From Atopobium sp. UBA2090 (GTDB lineage: Bacteria; Actinomycetota; Coriobacteriia; Coriobacteriales; Atopobiaceae), in contig DCZG01000148.1 of assembly GCA_002331575.1 (NCBI GenBank), positions 1 to 42,578 of the forward strand: 42,578 nucleotides of DNA. The letters run 5' to 3'. Position 1 is the first letter of the stretch; every line of letters begins with the position of its first letter. The notes below the pieces were generated by a model. The model ran no database searches. It had not been told where the DNA came from and saw only the letters and a list, made by a program, of their open reading frames with translations. The translations under genes were made by a program, and so were the position numbers. This document shows positions 23,901 through 31,538 of this stretch, in pieces.

Positions 23901-25442
23901 TCACCACTGCATATAGGCGGCTTTGCCATCAACGATGTTCACAACGAAAGGCTCGCTCCTTCCATACACTACGCCGTCCTTGACCAAAATGCACTCAACG
24001 TAATGCAGACCTGTGTAGCTGGTGCTTTCGCTTCTAGTCCTCCTACCATTCGACAAAGTCGAGCTACAGTAGAAATCACCCCTGAGGCAACCCGCGCGAA
24101 GCGCCTCCTCCCCATCATTGGTAACTTGCCACCGAACTTCGTATCTTTTTATCCCCTCAGCATGGGCTTCGAAACGGAGGGATACGCCTTTAGGCAAAGG
24201 GTCGCCCGATTCAAAGGGAGTAGGAGTTCCGCCGCTGCGTGTTTTCGTCGCCGAAACGGTGACTGCAACAGCATCAATCTCCGTAAGGCCATGATGCCGA
24301 TGATGGGAAAGGGAGTCGACCTTCATTCGGGCCGTCGAGAGCGGCCTGCAGTTGACGACGCGTTCCGAAAGACCGAGAGAGCGCCTCATTTCGCGCAAGG
24401 CGTAACGGTTTATGAAACCGCTCCTCGATCGAGATGGAACCGGAACAAGGTCTGCAAGAACGGAAGAGTGCCAGTCCGCAAAAGACTGCATGGTTGAACC
24501 ATCCCATCCGTCGGCAAAATTCTCCAACGGATCGGATGGGTTAGCCAACTTGTATCCGTCGCCGGTTTTCTGGATGAACCTTGGCATAGATTCGACCGTC
24601 AGCACAAAGTCGTCATACCAGTTTCCCGTTCGAGCGACCGATTCATAGGCCTTGGCCGCAAGCGTCGTTATAACTATAGAGCGCGGCTTTTTATCCGAGG
24701 ACCGAGCAAAGTAGATGTCCCTATGTCTTTTCAGAAGCTGGATGTACCTTTGAAGGGGAAGCTTCACCTTGTACACTTCTATCTTCTCAATTGAAACGGA
24801 CTTCGCAAGCGCGAGCCTTTTCCTTTCTTCATCGACTCGAGCCACACCTAAAAACCATTGCGCAAACCCTCTTGGATTCGTAGTGGGCCAGCTGTCGCAA
24901 ATGCCTCCAAACAAAGGGTGCCTTTTATCTGTGTGGGCGAGATAGGAAGCGCCGTCTGGGATTTTATATGATTTCGCGACCATAGCTCGGCGATGCGAAT
25001 GCGTGTCGTCCAACGTTGGTAATATATCAAGGTGAAAGTTTGCATCGTCGACATACTCCAACGTCCAGCAACGTTTTCCATCGTGCGGCTCGTTTGACAT
25101 TCCGTGCCTGCGAGCATAATCTTTAACATCCTTGCCAACCACCTCTTTGAGCGCTTTTTGCGATATGTCTCCCTTGCTCAAAGACCGAAGGTTACAAACC
25201 ATATCGACATCATATGACCCGTCATCGGTGGTGGGCTTAATGGCGGTGCCAATCTTAATGGATCCCTGCAAGATGATTTCAGGGTCATACTCAAACAGAC
25301 CGGAAGACTCTGCTGTCAGTTCACGAGACACCGACCCGTAAGCAGAAATCGCCTTATCGTAATAGCTGTCAGGCATCTCGATCTCGCTCAATGCGCTGGC
25401 AAGCTGACCTTCCATGTATTTGGAAAACTGTGCGTCTATCAA
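23901..25442 (-). CDS. CBASS cyclic-oligonucleotide synthase (CD-NTase) with AGS-C sensor domain
   Basis: A 513-aa SMODS-type nucleotidyltransferase that would make a cyclic di- or trinucleotide signal upon phage infection. The catalytic core has GSIKIGT (from Gly60) and the metal triad Asp78/Asp80 (YDVD) with Asp139 (HLDILP). The C-terminal 110 residues (RYEVRWQVTNDGEEA, LRGDFYCS, YTGLHYVECILVKDG, PFVVNI) match the AGS-C sensor domain found on this enzyme family. It starts with TTG directly after the effector stop, with AAAGG 8 nt upstream. It and the effector form a minimal type I CBASS operon; the nucleotide product is not predictable from what I can see. Confidence 0.85.
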   Translation of the reverse strand: MIDAQFSKYMEGQLASALSEIEMPDSYYDKAISAYGSVSRELTAESSGLFEYDPEIILQGSIKIGTAIKPTTDDGSYDVDMVCNLRSLSKGDISQKALKEVVGKDVKDYARRHGMSNEPHDGKRCWTLEYVDDANFHLDILPTLDDTHSHRRAMVAKSYKIPDGASYLAHTDKRHPLFGGICDSWPTTNPRGFAQWFLGVARVDEERKRLALAKSVSIEKIEVYKVKLPLQRYIQLLKRHRDIYFARSSDKKPRSIVITTLAAKAYESVARTGNWYDDFVLTVESMPRFIQKTGDGYKLANPSDPLENFADGWDGSTMQSFADWHSSVLADLVPVPSRSRSGFINRYALREMRRSLGLSERVVNCRPLSTARMKVDSLSHHRHHGLTEIDAVAVTVSATKTRSGGTPTPFESGDPLPKGVSLRFEAHAEGIKRYEVRWQVTNDGEEALRAGCLRGDFYCSSTLSNGRRTRSESTSYTGLHYVECILVKDGVVYGRSEPFVVNIVDGKAAYMQW

Positions 25443-26177
25443 CTAGAGAACCTTTCTCGCAGTTGGGGCGATACCATAAAATACACCGCTGATTTCGACG
25501 GTGCCCTTTTCGATATCACGCGCATCAACCAAGACGAGTTCGCAATCGGGGCCCGACCCTATTGCCTCCCGAATGAGGGCCGCCTCGTCCATCGATAGAG
25601 TAACTTCGTAAACGTCGTGGATAAGAAGCTCGTAAATCTCCAGCTCCTTCGAGTACGACATCTTGCGGTCGCACATGCGTATAAATTCTGGGTTGAAGCA
25701 CTTAACGGCCTTGTCAGTAAGATAGCCAGGCTCGACAAGCTCTTCCCTGAACTCCCTCATGGTCCCAACCTCGCGCCCGGTTCTCCCGTCAAACCAATCG
25801 AGAAACTCCAGGAGGTTCTTTCCCGGAAGGCGCAAGCGCAAATCATCGGAATCTGTTAGATGGGTATTAAGGGCACAATCAGCTCGTGCGCCCAAGCTGT
25901 CAAGTTTCGCCTTGCTGCTAGGGAAACACTTGTACACGCCACCCACTGGCTGATATTGGGACCTAATTCGGCCGCCGCGTATCAGAAGGTATTTACCATC
26001 GACAACGATTCTGAATAAGTACGCTGCACTAACGCGCACCTCCTCGTTCCGATGAACGCCTGCACTGCAGAGCAACGCAAGTCGCCTTCGATTCTCAATA
26101 GTTTTCTTTGCTAGAAACACTATGAACGTCGCTACAAGAGAGGCGACAACGCCATAAATGAAAGACCCTATATCCAA
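25443..26177 (-). CDS. CBASS effector: transmembrane anchor plus NUDIX domain
   Basis: A 244-aa protein with one N-terminal membrane helix (residues 5-23) followed by a NUDIX fold: the YQPVGGVYK loop (75-83) and a divergent NUDIX box GREVGTMREFREEL (134-147) that keeps REFREEL. It resembles the SMODS-associated NUDIX domain known next to CD-NTases. In CBASS it would bind the cyclic nucleotide and, through the membrane part, damage the cell envelope or act on nucleotides; which of these is unknown. It starts at TTG with AAAGG 7 nt upstream and is the first gene of the operon. Confidence 0.75.
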   Translation of the reverse strand: MDIGSFIYGVVASLVATFIVFLAKKTIENRRRLALLCSAGVHRNEEVRVSAAYLFRIVVDGKYLLIRGGRIRSQYQPVGGVYKCFPSSKAKLDSLGARADCALNTHLTDSDDLRLRLPGKNLLEFLDWFDGRTGREVGTMREFREELVEPGYLTDKAVKCFNPEFIRMCDRKMSYSKELEIYELLIHDVYEVTLSMDEAALIREAIGSGPDCELVLVDARDIEKGTVEISGVFYGIAPTARKVL

Positions 26178-26299
26178 CTGCCAACCTTTCTTTATAATAG
26201 AGCGAGTATTATGTTGCTTATTATAAGCATCATAAAGGTAGTTCTTGCTGTCAAGTCTATCATATGTAATAATTTCTTACATCGGAAAGGAGCACAACT
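26178..26299. promoter_or_regulatory. Divergent AT-rich promoter between CBASS and AAA/TOPRIM units
   Basis: Minus strand: TTGACA (26249-26254) and TATAAT (26220-26225) are both perfect but 23 nt apart, so one may pair with another, weaker box. Plus strand: TTGCTG (26245-26250) and TAATAA (26267-26272) are 16 nt apart and the two -35 boxes overlap, so the two units may share control. AAAGGAG precedes the plus-strand start. Confidence 0.5.
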
Positions 26300-27613
26300 A
26301 TGAAATTGCTGAGCGTAGCGGTATCGGGCTTCCGCAACGTCGCGCAGACCGCCATCGAGCTCGGCGGGATAAGCGCCATCGTCTCTCCGAACAACTACGG
26401 CAAGTCGAACCTGCTGCAGGCCATCGACTTCGGCTTCGAGTTCATGAAGTCGAGCAGCCGCCAGCGCGAGTCGATGATGCGCTCGTTGAATTGCATGCCG
26501 CTGAACCCCAAGCTCGCCAACGACGACTTCCGCTTCTCCATCACGCTCGACGACCCGGCCCTCGGGGAATACCGTTTCGTGCGCTACGGCTTCTCGTTCG
26601 CCTGGCTGCGCGACGACGGCGAGGGCTGCAGGATAACCGACGAGACCATAGAGATCAGCTCGAGGGAGCGCGGCCCCTGGACCAACTACCTCAAGCGCAA
26701 CGAGGGGAAGTACAAGAAGAGCCACGACACGAGGTCGTTCCGCTCGATAAGCCTCGACGGCACGAAACTCGCCATCGACGTGCTCACCGCGATCGAGGAC
26801 ATCGACATCAACGGGGCCATCAAGTCCGTCCTGTCGGCGTCGTTCGACATATGCGACTCGCTGGACACCGACAACCGCTTCCGCTCGACGCCCTTGGAGC
26901 TCAAGGTGCAGCACCCTGACGACTCCTTCGTCATGTTCGACGACGAGGACCTGTCCCGCTCGCTGTTCCACCTGAGCAAGGCCAGCCCGGAAAGGTACGA
27001 GGATTTCCAGGCGGCCGTGTATACGCTGTTCCCCGAGTTCGAGGAAATCTCGGCCGTCTCCTACGCCATCAACCCCGAAGAGCACAGCAGGCTCGTCGAG
27101 ATGCTCGGCGCGGCCGACGCCGACACGGACATCCCCTTCAGGATCAAGGACGAGCTCTACCGCCTGATGATAAAGAGCTCGCACGTCAACCAGCCAGTCG
27201 ACGTCTCCTATATGTCCACCGGCACGAAGCGCATCATCTGGCTTATCGCCAACGTGATGATCGCCGGGGCCAAGGGCGCGGGCGGCATCGGCATCGAGGA
27301 AGTCGAGACGAGCATCCATCCGCGCATGACGCAGGAGCTCCTCGAGATCCTCAACGAGAACGTTGCGGACACCTCGCTGCTGCTCACGAGCCACTCGCCC
27401 TACCTCATCCAGTACCTAAAGCCGGAAAAGGTCTACGTCGGAGTGCCGAACGAGGACGGTGTTGCGTACTTCAGGAAAATGCGCCCGTCGAAGGTGAAGG
27501 GTGCTGTCGCCGCAGCGTACAACCATGGGTTCGGCCTCGGGGAGTACCTCTTCTCCCTGATGTCGGACGACGGAGACGGCGCCCGGGTGCTCTGCGACCT
27601 CCTGGAGGACTGA
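26300..27613 (+). CDS. AAA ATPase of the OLD/AAA15 type
   Basis: A 437-aa ABC-like ATPase. The N-terminus LSVAVSGFRNV is typical, and Walker A is SPNNYGKSN (29-37), where the first Gly is Ser. The signature STGTKRIIW, Walker B with catalytic Glu in GIGIEEVETSIHP (about 330-340) and the LLTSHSP switch (about 361-367) are all present. Followed after one base by a TOPRIM-like gene, it matches the architecture of ATPase-nuclease anti-phage pairs such as PARIS (AriA) or RloA-type systems. The ATPase would sense infection or hold the nuclease in check. Exact family not settled. Confidence 0.75.
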   Translation: MKLLSVAVSGFRNVAQTAIELGGISAIVSPNNYGKSNLLQAIDFGFEFMKSSSRQRESMMRSLNCMPLNPKLANDDFRFSITLDDPALGEYRFVRYGFSFAWLRDDGEGCRITDETIEISSRERGPWTNYLKRNEGKYKKSHDTRSFRSISLDGTKLAIDVLTAIEDIDINGAIKSVLSASFDICDSLDTDNRFRSTPLELKVQHPDDSFVMFDDEDLSRSLFHLSKASPERYEDFQAAVYTLFPEFEEISAVSYAINPEEHSRLVEMLGAADADTDIPFRIKDELYRLMIKSSHVNQPVDVSYMSTGTKRIIWLIANVMIAGAKGAGGIGIEEVETSIHPRMTQELLEILNENVADTSLLLTSHSPYLIQYLKPEKVYVGVPNEDGVAYFRKMRPSKVKGAVAAAYNHGFGLGEYLFSLMSDDGDGARVLCDLLED

Positions 27614-27614
27614 C

Positions 27615-28274
27615 ATGGGCGGAAGCGAAGCATGCCACGGCCTGGCGTTCATCGTCGAGGGTGCGACGGAGAAGGTCTTCTACCTCGAGTACCTCTCGCA
27701 GCTGTGCGCGGCCAAGGGCCTCGCCCTCAGGAAGGACCTCGACACGCAAGAGGACCGCTACGCCATAACATCGGCAAACGGCGAGAAGGTCGTCATGATG
27801 GCCAGCGTGAACTCCGTCTCCCAGATGACCAACTCGGCCACGTGGTTCGACAGGGCTTGCGTAGGCGAAAACCCGGAAATCGCTTGGACGGTCTTCCTCT
27901 GCTACGACACCGATGAGTACAACAGCGACATCACGAAGTTCCACGAGGACGACTGGGTGATGCTGCGCGAGAGCATCTCTCCCGCAGCGCAGAAGGTCGT
28001 CGACCTGGCGGCTAAGGCCGACATCGAGGACGTGATGCTGTGCGACCTGCCCGGCGTCCTGTCCTTCCTAGGGTTGCCACCTGAGACGGAGATGCCGCCG
28101 GGCAACAAGGGGAAGACGAAACTCAAGAAGCTCTACAGGAAGGTGGCGCCGAACAAGGCGTACCACTCCGGCGAGCGCGCCAAGGACTTGATCTCGCACC
28201 TCGACATGGCAGAGATCAGGGCATCGGCGCCCGTCCCGCTCGGAGAGATAGACAGAGCGGTCGTAAGCGGCTGA
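27615..28274 (+). CDS. TOPRIM-like (RloB/AriB-type) putative nuclease
   Basis: A 219-aa protein starting with the TOPRIM-like strand AFIVEGATEKVFY (Glu15) and a DxD motif at residues 98-100 in CYDTDEYNSDI, the acid residues expected to bind Mg. It resembles RloB or DUF4435-type partners of AAA ATPases, which cleave RNA or DNA when released. CTGGAGG lies about 7 nt before the ATG and the gap to the ATPase is one base, so both are made together. The target is unknown. Confidence 0.65.
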   Translation: MGGSEACHGLAFIVEGATEKVFYLEYLSQLCAAKGLALRKDLDTQEDRYAITSANGEKVVMMASVNSVSQMTNSATWFDRACVGENPEIAWTVFLCYDTDEYNSDITKFHEDDWVMLRESISPAAQKVVDLAAKADIEDVMLCDLPGVLSFLGLPPETEMPPGNKGKTKLKKLYRKVAPNKAYHSGERAKDLISHLDMAEIRASAPVPLGEIDRAVVSG

Positions 28275-28305
28275 TGTAACTTTTGGCACCCTAGAACTTA
28301 CATCG

Positions 28306-28340
28306 AGCCCCGATTTTATGGCGAAATCGGGGCTTTTCTC
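28306..28340 (+). terminator. Intrinsic terminator after AAA/TOPRIM pair
   Basis: An 11-bp stem (28306-28316 with 28324-28334, 7-nt loop) is followed by TTTTCTC. It ends the two-gene unit. Confidence 0.85.
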
Positions 28341-28768
28341 GTCCGCATGTAAGTTTGATGACGCATCTATCTGACAAGCAGCACGCAGCGAGCATAGTCA
28401 GATCACTCTCTCTGGCTATCATGTCAGCCCTACTTCTCGATGTGGGCGAGGTGAAGGCAAGTGCCGCAGCTGACTGGCAAGTACTATTTGTCAGGCCTGC
28501 CACGATTGCCGCCGATGTCTGATAACAAAGAACGGGCTGCAAAGCCAGCCACTGGGCATTTAATCCAACAGATGCCTAATCGCGCCTATAGGCAGAGGGG
28601 CGCAACGCCCAGAGACACTGCCGTCTCCTCCACAACCGGTCTCCCAGCTTGCCGAAACGCTCGACGACAAACCGGAGGGCTGAATCGAAGCTGAATGCAG
28701 CCTTGCCCGCTCCGACACGCCGAGGCGGCTGGAACACCGATACGGATGTCGTGCGAGCATAGGTAGGT

Positions 28769-28807
28769 GGATGTCTGCTGTAGGCCGTGGGCCTACAGCA
28801 GACATCC
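28769..28807. repeat. Perfect 18-bp inverted repeat with 3-nt loop
   Basis: Arms 28769-28786 and 28790-28807 are exact reverse complements around GTG. The right arm includes the first five bases of the 27-bp repeat, and CTTTTG follows, so it may be a terminator, a recombinase-bound hairpin, or both. Confidence 0.85.
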
Positions 28808-28829
28808 CTTTTGTCAAGACGAAAAAACA
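28803..28829. repeat. 27-bp direct repeat, right copy (candidate attachment site)
   Basis: Identical to 22157-22183. The 6.6-kb segment between the copies contains only accessory genes (RHH proteins, CBASS, AAA/TOPRIM). To the right, the sequence does not continue into the missing part of the sugar-transferase gene, so if this is an attachment site another element must follow. Confidence 0.8.
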
Positions 28830-28967
28830 AGATTACCTGCAGAAATGATCCGACTAGATAGCTGAACTACCTGTTTCCTGGAGTTTGAACCTCCAGACTT
28901 TTGCGGCTCATTCCGACCGTCATTGACGATGAACCAGCTCCGAAAAGCCGCCTTCAAATCGAATAGT

Positions 28968-29006
28968 AAATCGTCCCATTGGGACAGATTCCCAATGGGA
29001 CGATTC
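28968..29006. repeat. Palindrome, right copy (pairs with 22362-22400)
   Basis: AATCGTCCCATTGGG and its exact complement flank a 7-nt centre. It is about 90 percent identical to the left copy and lies 139 nt to the right of the second 27-bp repeat. Confidence 0.7.
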
Positions 29007-29188
29007 TTCGCATCAACGTCGGAACATACACAAACCCAGCGTTTTAGCGAAACGGCAAATCTAAAATGAATCGCGAGGCTTTAATGCGTCAACGAGCAAT
29101 ACCGGCCTAGCTCGCAGCTAAGGACGAATGCCTCGACCGCCGCTATAATCTCAATGGATAATGGAATGGCATAACGCATTGGAGACGT

Positions 29189-30055
29189 ATGGCAAAGAAG
29201 AAGCAACCGCAGGCACAAACGCCGGAACTGTTCACCGTCTACTACATGAATCAAGACAAGGTTTTCGAGATGCGCATGCTCCTTGACAACCGGCTTCGAA
29301 CAGGGCACACGGGAGAGCAGACGGGCTCTACATCGAGCGAAGCCAACATCAACGCCGAAGCCGGCGCAAAAGTCCCGTTCCTTACAGAGCTACAGGGCAA
29401 CATCGAAGGAAAAATCGGCCACGAGAAGCAGACCAAAATGGTCGATACGCTGGAATACATCCACACAAAAAGCCGTATGCTCTCCGACATCATCGCCCGT
29501 TGCAACATCTTTGAAGGGAACTCGGCCAACGAAGGCGACCTCGTTTACATCGACGACGTCAATCTGGAGCTCCTCAACGAAGACGAGGTACGCGCGCTCA
29601 TCGCAATCATGACGGGGACGTTCGACGGCTTCACAGTTCCCGAGGCGGGCGGGCTCGATATCGGGCACATGTTCCAATCGATAGTAAAGGCGGGGGCATC
29701 GTTCAAGCTGAGAGGCGAAGCCGGACATGAGTGCGGCGGCCCCATCCTCCTGAAAATACCCATCGACAGCGGCAACCTCTTCGAAAGCGGATACTCAATC
29801 GACGACCTGCTCATAGGCAAGGTCGGCGTCGTGGGAATCTGCAAGGGCAAGGTAAAAACGGACGACCTGCACAGCTCATTCGACTACTTCCAGGCCAAAG
29901 ACGAGCAGCAGCCAAGCGAAGACGACGGCTTCATCGAATGCGCGGAAGACGCGGGCACAGAACCCGAAGACCCGCGAGACGAAGGCGATGGAGAGCCCAC
30001 CTACATCGACGTGCTCTCGATTATCCAGGCCGTAAAAGCAAAACCGGAAGCGTAG
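29189..30055 (+). CDS. Uncharacterised protein, DUF6414-like, paired with AAA ATPase
   Basis: A 288-aa soluble protein without signal peptide or membrane helix. It starts with YYMNQDKVFEMRMLLDNR, then a Ser/Gly/Ala-rich segment, and later a LIGKVGVVGICKGKVKTDDL beta-rich part before an acidic tail (residues 230-265). The overall layout reminds me of DUF6414 proteins, but this is from memory and unverified. GGAG lies 5 nt before the ATG. It is 3 nt upstream of the ClpB-like gene, so the two proteins probably act together, possibly in defence. Confidence 0.6.
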   Translation: MAKKKQPQAQTPELFTVYYMNQDKVFEMRMLLDNRLRTGHTGEQTGSTSSEANINAEAGAKVPFLTELQGNIEGKIGHEKQTKMVDTLEYIHTKSRMLSDIIARCNIFEGNSANEGDLVYIDDVNLELLNEDEVRALIAIMTGTFDGFTVPEAGGLDIGHMFQSIVKAGASFKLRGEAGHECGGPILLKIPIDSGNLFESGYSIDDLLIGKVGVVGICKGKVKTDDLHSSFDYFQAKDEQQPSEDDGFIECAEDAGTEPEDPRDEGDGEPTYIDVLSIIQAVKAKPEA

Positions 30056-30058
30056 CCC

Positions 30059-31234
30059 ATGCTCAAACTGACGACTTACAGACGCGACCAATTCCCCAAT
30101 CTCAAGGCGAAGCTTGAAGCAGACGGCTACACCTACGCGTCGGCAATGGAGCTGCGCAACACGCAGAAGCTCGCCTCGCTGTGCAGCGAAGGCCGCATCG
30201 CGCTCGACGTCTCGCCGCTGTTGCCGCTCCTCGATCCCACCAGCTGCCTCAACGACACCGCATCTGCCACTGAGACGCTAATGCACCTGCTTCCTGACGA
30301 CACGCTGTTCGTGGCCGATGAGAATGCGACAGCGGGTCGTGAGTACGACATGCGCACGCTGTTCGACGAAATCGAGAAATCCGAAATCGAAGGAGAGCCA
30401 GCCGAGGAAGCAATACGGGTCGAGCGCGGAGCAAAGCTCCTCATAGACCTGAGCAGCGAGAAGGCCGACGAGCTCCTTGACGACTTCGACAGCAAACTCA
30501 TCGGCCAGGCTCCGTTCAAAAAGGCGCTGCGCAAGCAGGTCGGAGCCTTCAGGCTGTTCAACTCCATCGGCGAGCAGCCGATACTATCCATGCTCCTGCT
30601 CGGCCCATCCGGCGTCGGCAAGACCGAGGCGGCCCGCATCCTCAGCGACCTGCTCGCACCTGGCCAGCCCCTCCCGAAGATCAACTTCGGCAACTACAGC
30701 AGCAAAGACTCCCTCAACTCGCTCATCGGAAGCCCGCGCGGCTACATCGGCAGCGAAGAGGGCGAGCTCACCCTGAAAATCGAGGCCAGCGAATCCGGAA
30801 TCATCCTCATAGACGAGTTCGAGAAGGCCAACCCGGCGGTTTGGAACTTCTTCCTGGACCTGCTTGAGAGCGGGCATTTCACCGACTCGCAGGGCGCGGT
30901 GCACGACCTCGACGGCTATACCATCGTATTCACGTCCAACGCTCCAAAAGAAGAGGTGCAGGAGAAGTTCCCACCCGAGCTCCTCTCCCGCTTCAGCCTC
31001 AAGGCAAGGTTTTCCCCTCTGAGCACAGAGGACAAGCAGGCATTCGTGCGACGCTATATCGAAAATGTCGTGACGAAGTACCAAAGCACTCGCAATACGC
31101 TCCCCCATCCCGACGATGTAGTAAACGCGGCATTGGAGGGGATCGACGTTTCGAAAGAAAAGAATATCCGAGTACTCAAGAATGAGGCCCGCAAATGGTT
31201 TGCCGACTACATAAATGAATGCGCCGATCTTTAA
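30059..31234 (+). CDS. ClpA/ClpB-like AAA ATPase (single AAA-2 module)
   Basis: A 391-aa protein: an unassigned N-terminal region of about 150 residues, then one ClpB/AAA-2 module with Walker A GPSGVGKT (about 182-189), Walker B IILIDEFEKA (about 249-258), the sensor-1 segment IVFTSNAP and the Arg-finger region LLSRF. It lacks a first AAA domain, a ClpN repeat and a ClpP-binding loop that I can recognise, so it is probably not a housekeeping Clp. It likely remodels or is regulated by the preceding protein, from which only 3 nt separate it. Confidence 0.8.
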   Translation: MLKLTTYRRDQFPNLKAKLEADGYTYASAMELRNTQKLASLCSEGRIALDVSPLLPLLDPTSCLNDTASATETLMHLLPDDTLFVADENATAGREYDMRTLFDEIEKSEIEGEPAEEAIRVERGAKLLIDLSSEKADELLDDFDSKLIGQAPFKKALRKQVGAFRLFNSIGEQPILSMLLLGPSGVGKTEAARILSDLLAPGQPLPKINFGNYSSKDSLNSLIGSPRGYIGSEEGELTLKIEASESGIILIDEFEKANPAVWNFFLDLLESGHFTDSQGAVHDLDGYTIVFTSNAPKEEVQEKFPPELLSRFSLKARFSPLSTEDKQAFVRRYIENVVTKYQSTRNTLPHPDDVVNAALEGIDVSKEKNIRVLKNEARKWFADYINECADL

Positions 31235-31538
31235 GTGCCATGCCGCGCTGTCATCCGTGATTTCAGGTCACGGATGACAGCAAGCGCAGCGGAAGCGCCA
31301 CTACTCGGCCAGCGTATTCCTGCCGCCGCATTCAGCAGAGGCGCCGGCGTGCTCGGCATCGCCCCTCCTGCGCCTAAATCGAACGTCTCCATGCGCCCGC
31401 AACCCACGCAGCCATTGAAAACGATGCGGACCCCATAACCGCCGCGCATGGCCGTCCAGTCCAATATTCGCAAGATCACGCCTATAGGCAGGAGGCTCCG
31501 ACGCCTCCCCCATTCCTTCCTCGCCGAGGGGCCGAGGG
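31235..31538. other. Intergenic region with 14-bp hairpin
   Basis: Between the convergent ClpB-like and zinc-ribbon integrase genes. A perfect 14-bp inverted repeat (31247-31260 with 31268-31281, 7-nt loop) could be a two-way terminator, although no T-run follows. GCCTATAGGCAG at 31480-31491 repeats the motif at 28584-28595 and is again followed by a short GC hairpin. No gene is supported. Confidence 0.6.

Larger units (their letters stand above)
28275..29188. other. Intergenic region with terminator, hairpin and second repeat copies
   Basis: This 914-bp gap holds no supported gene. In order it contains a terminator (28306-28340), a GCCTATAGGCAG motif (28584-28595, repeated at 31480-31491) and a perfect 18-bp hairpin (28769-28807). 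The right 27-bp repeat (28803-28829) and the right palindrome (28968-29006) follow. On the minus strand from about 28825 it encodes TKGMSAVGPRPT, a second, very short piece of sugar-transferase-like sequence that then diverges. Confidence 0.7.

Noticed and set aside
28291..28542. Minus-strand ORF over the terminator
   Set aside because: It spans the stem-loop terminator of the AAA/TOPRIM unit, has odd Cys-rich composition and no start signal.
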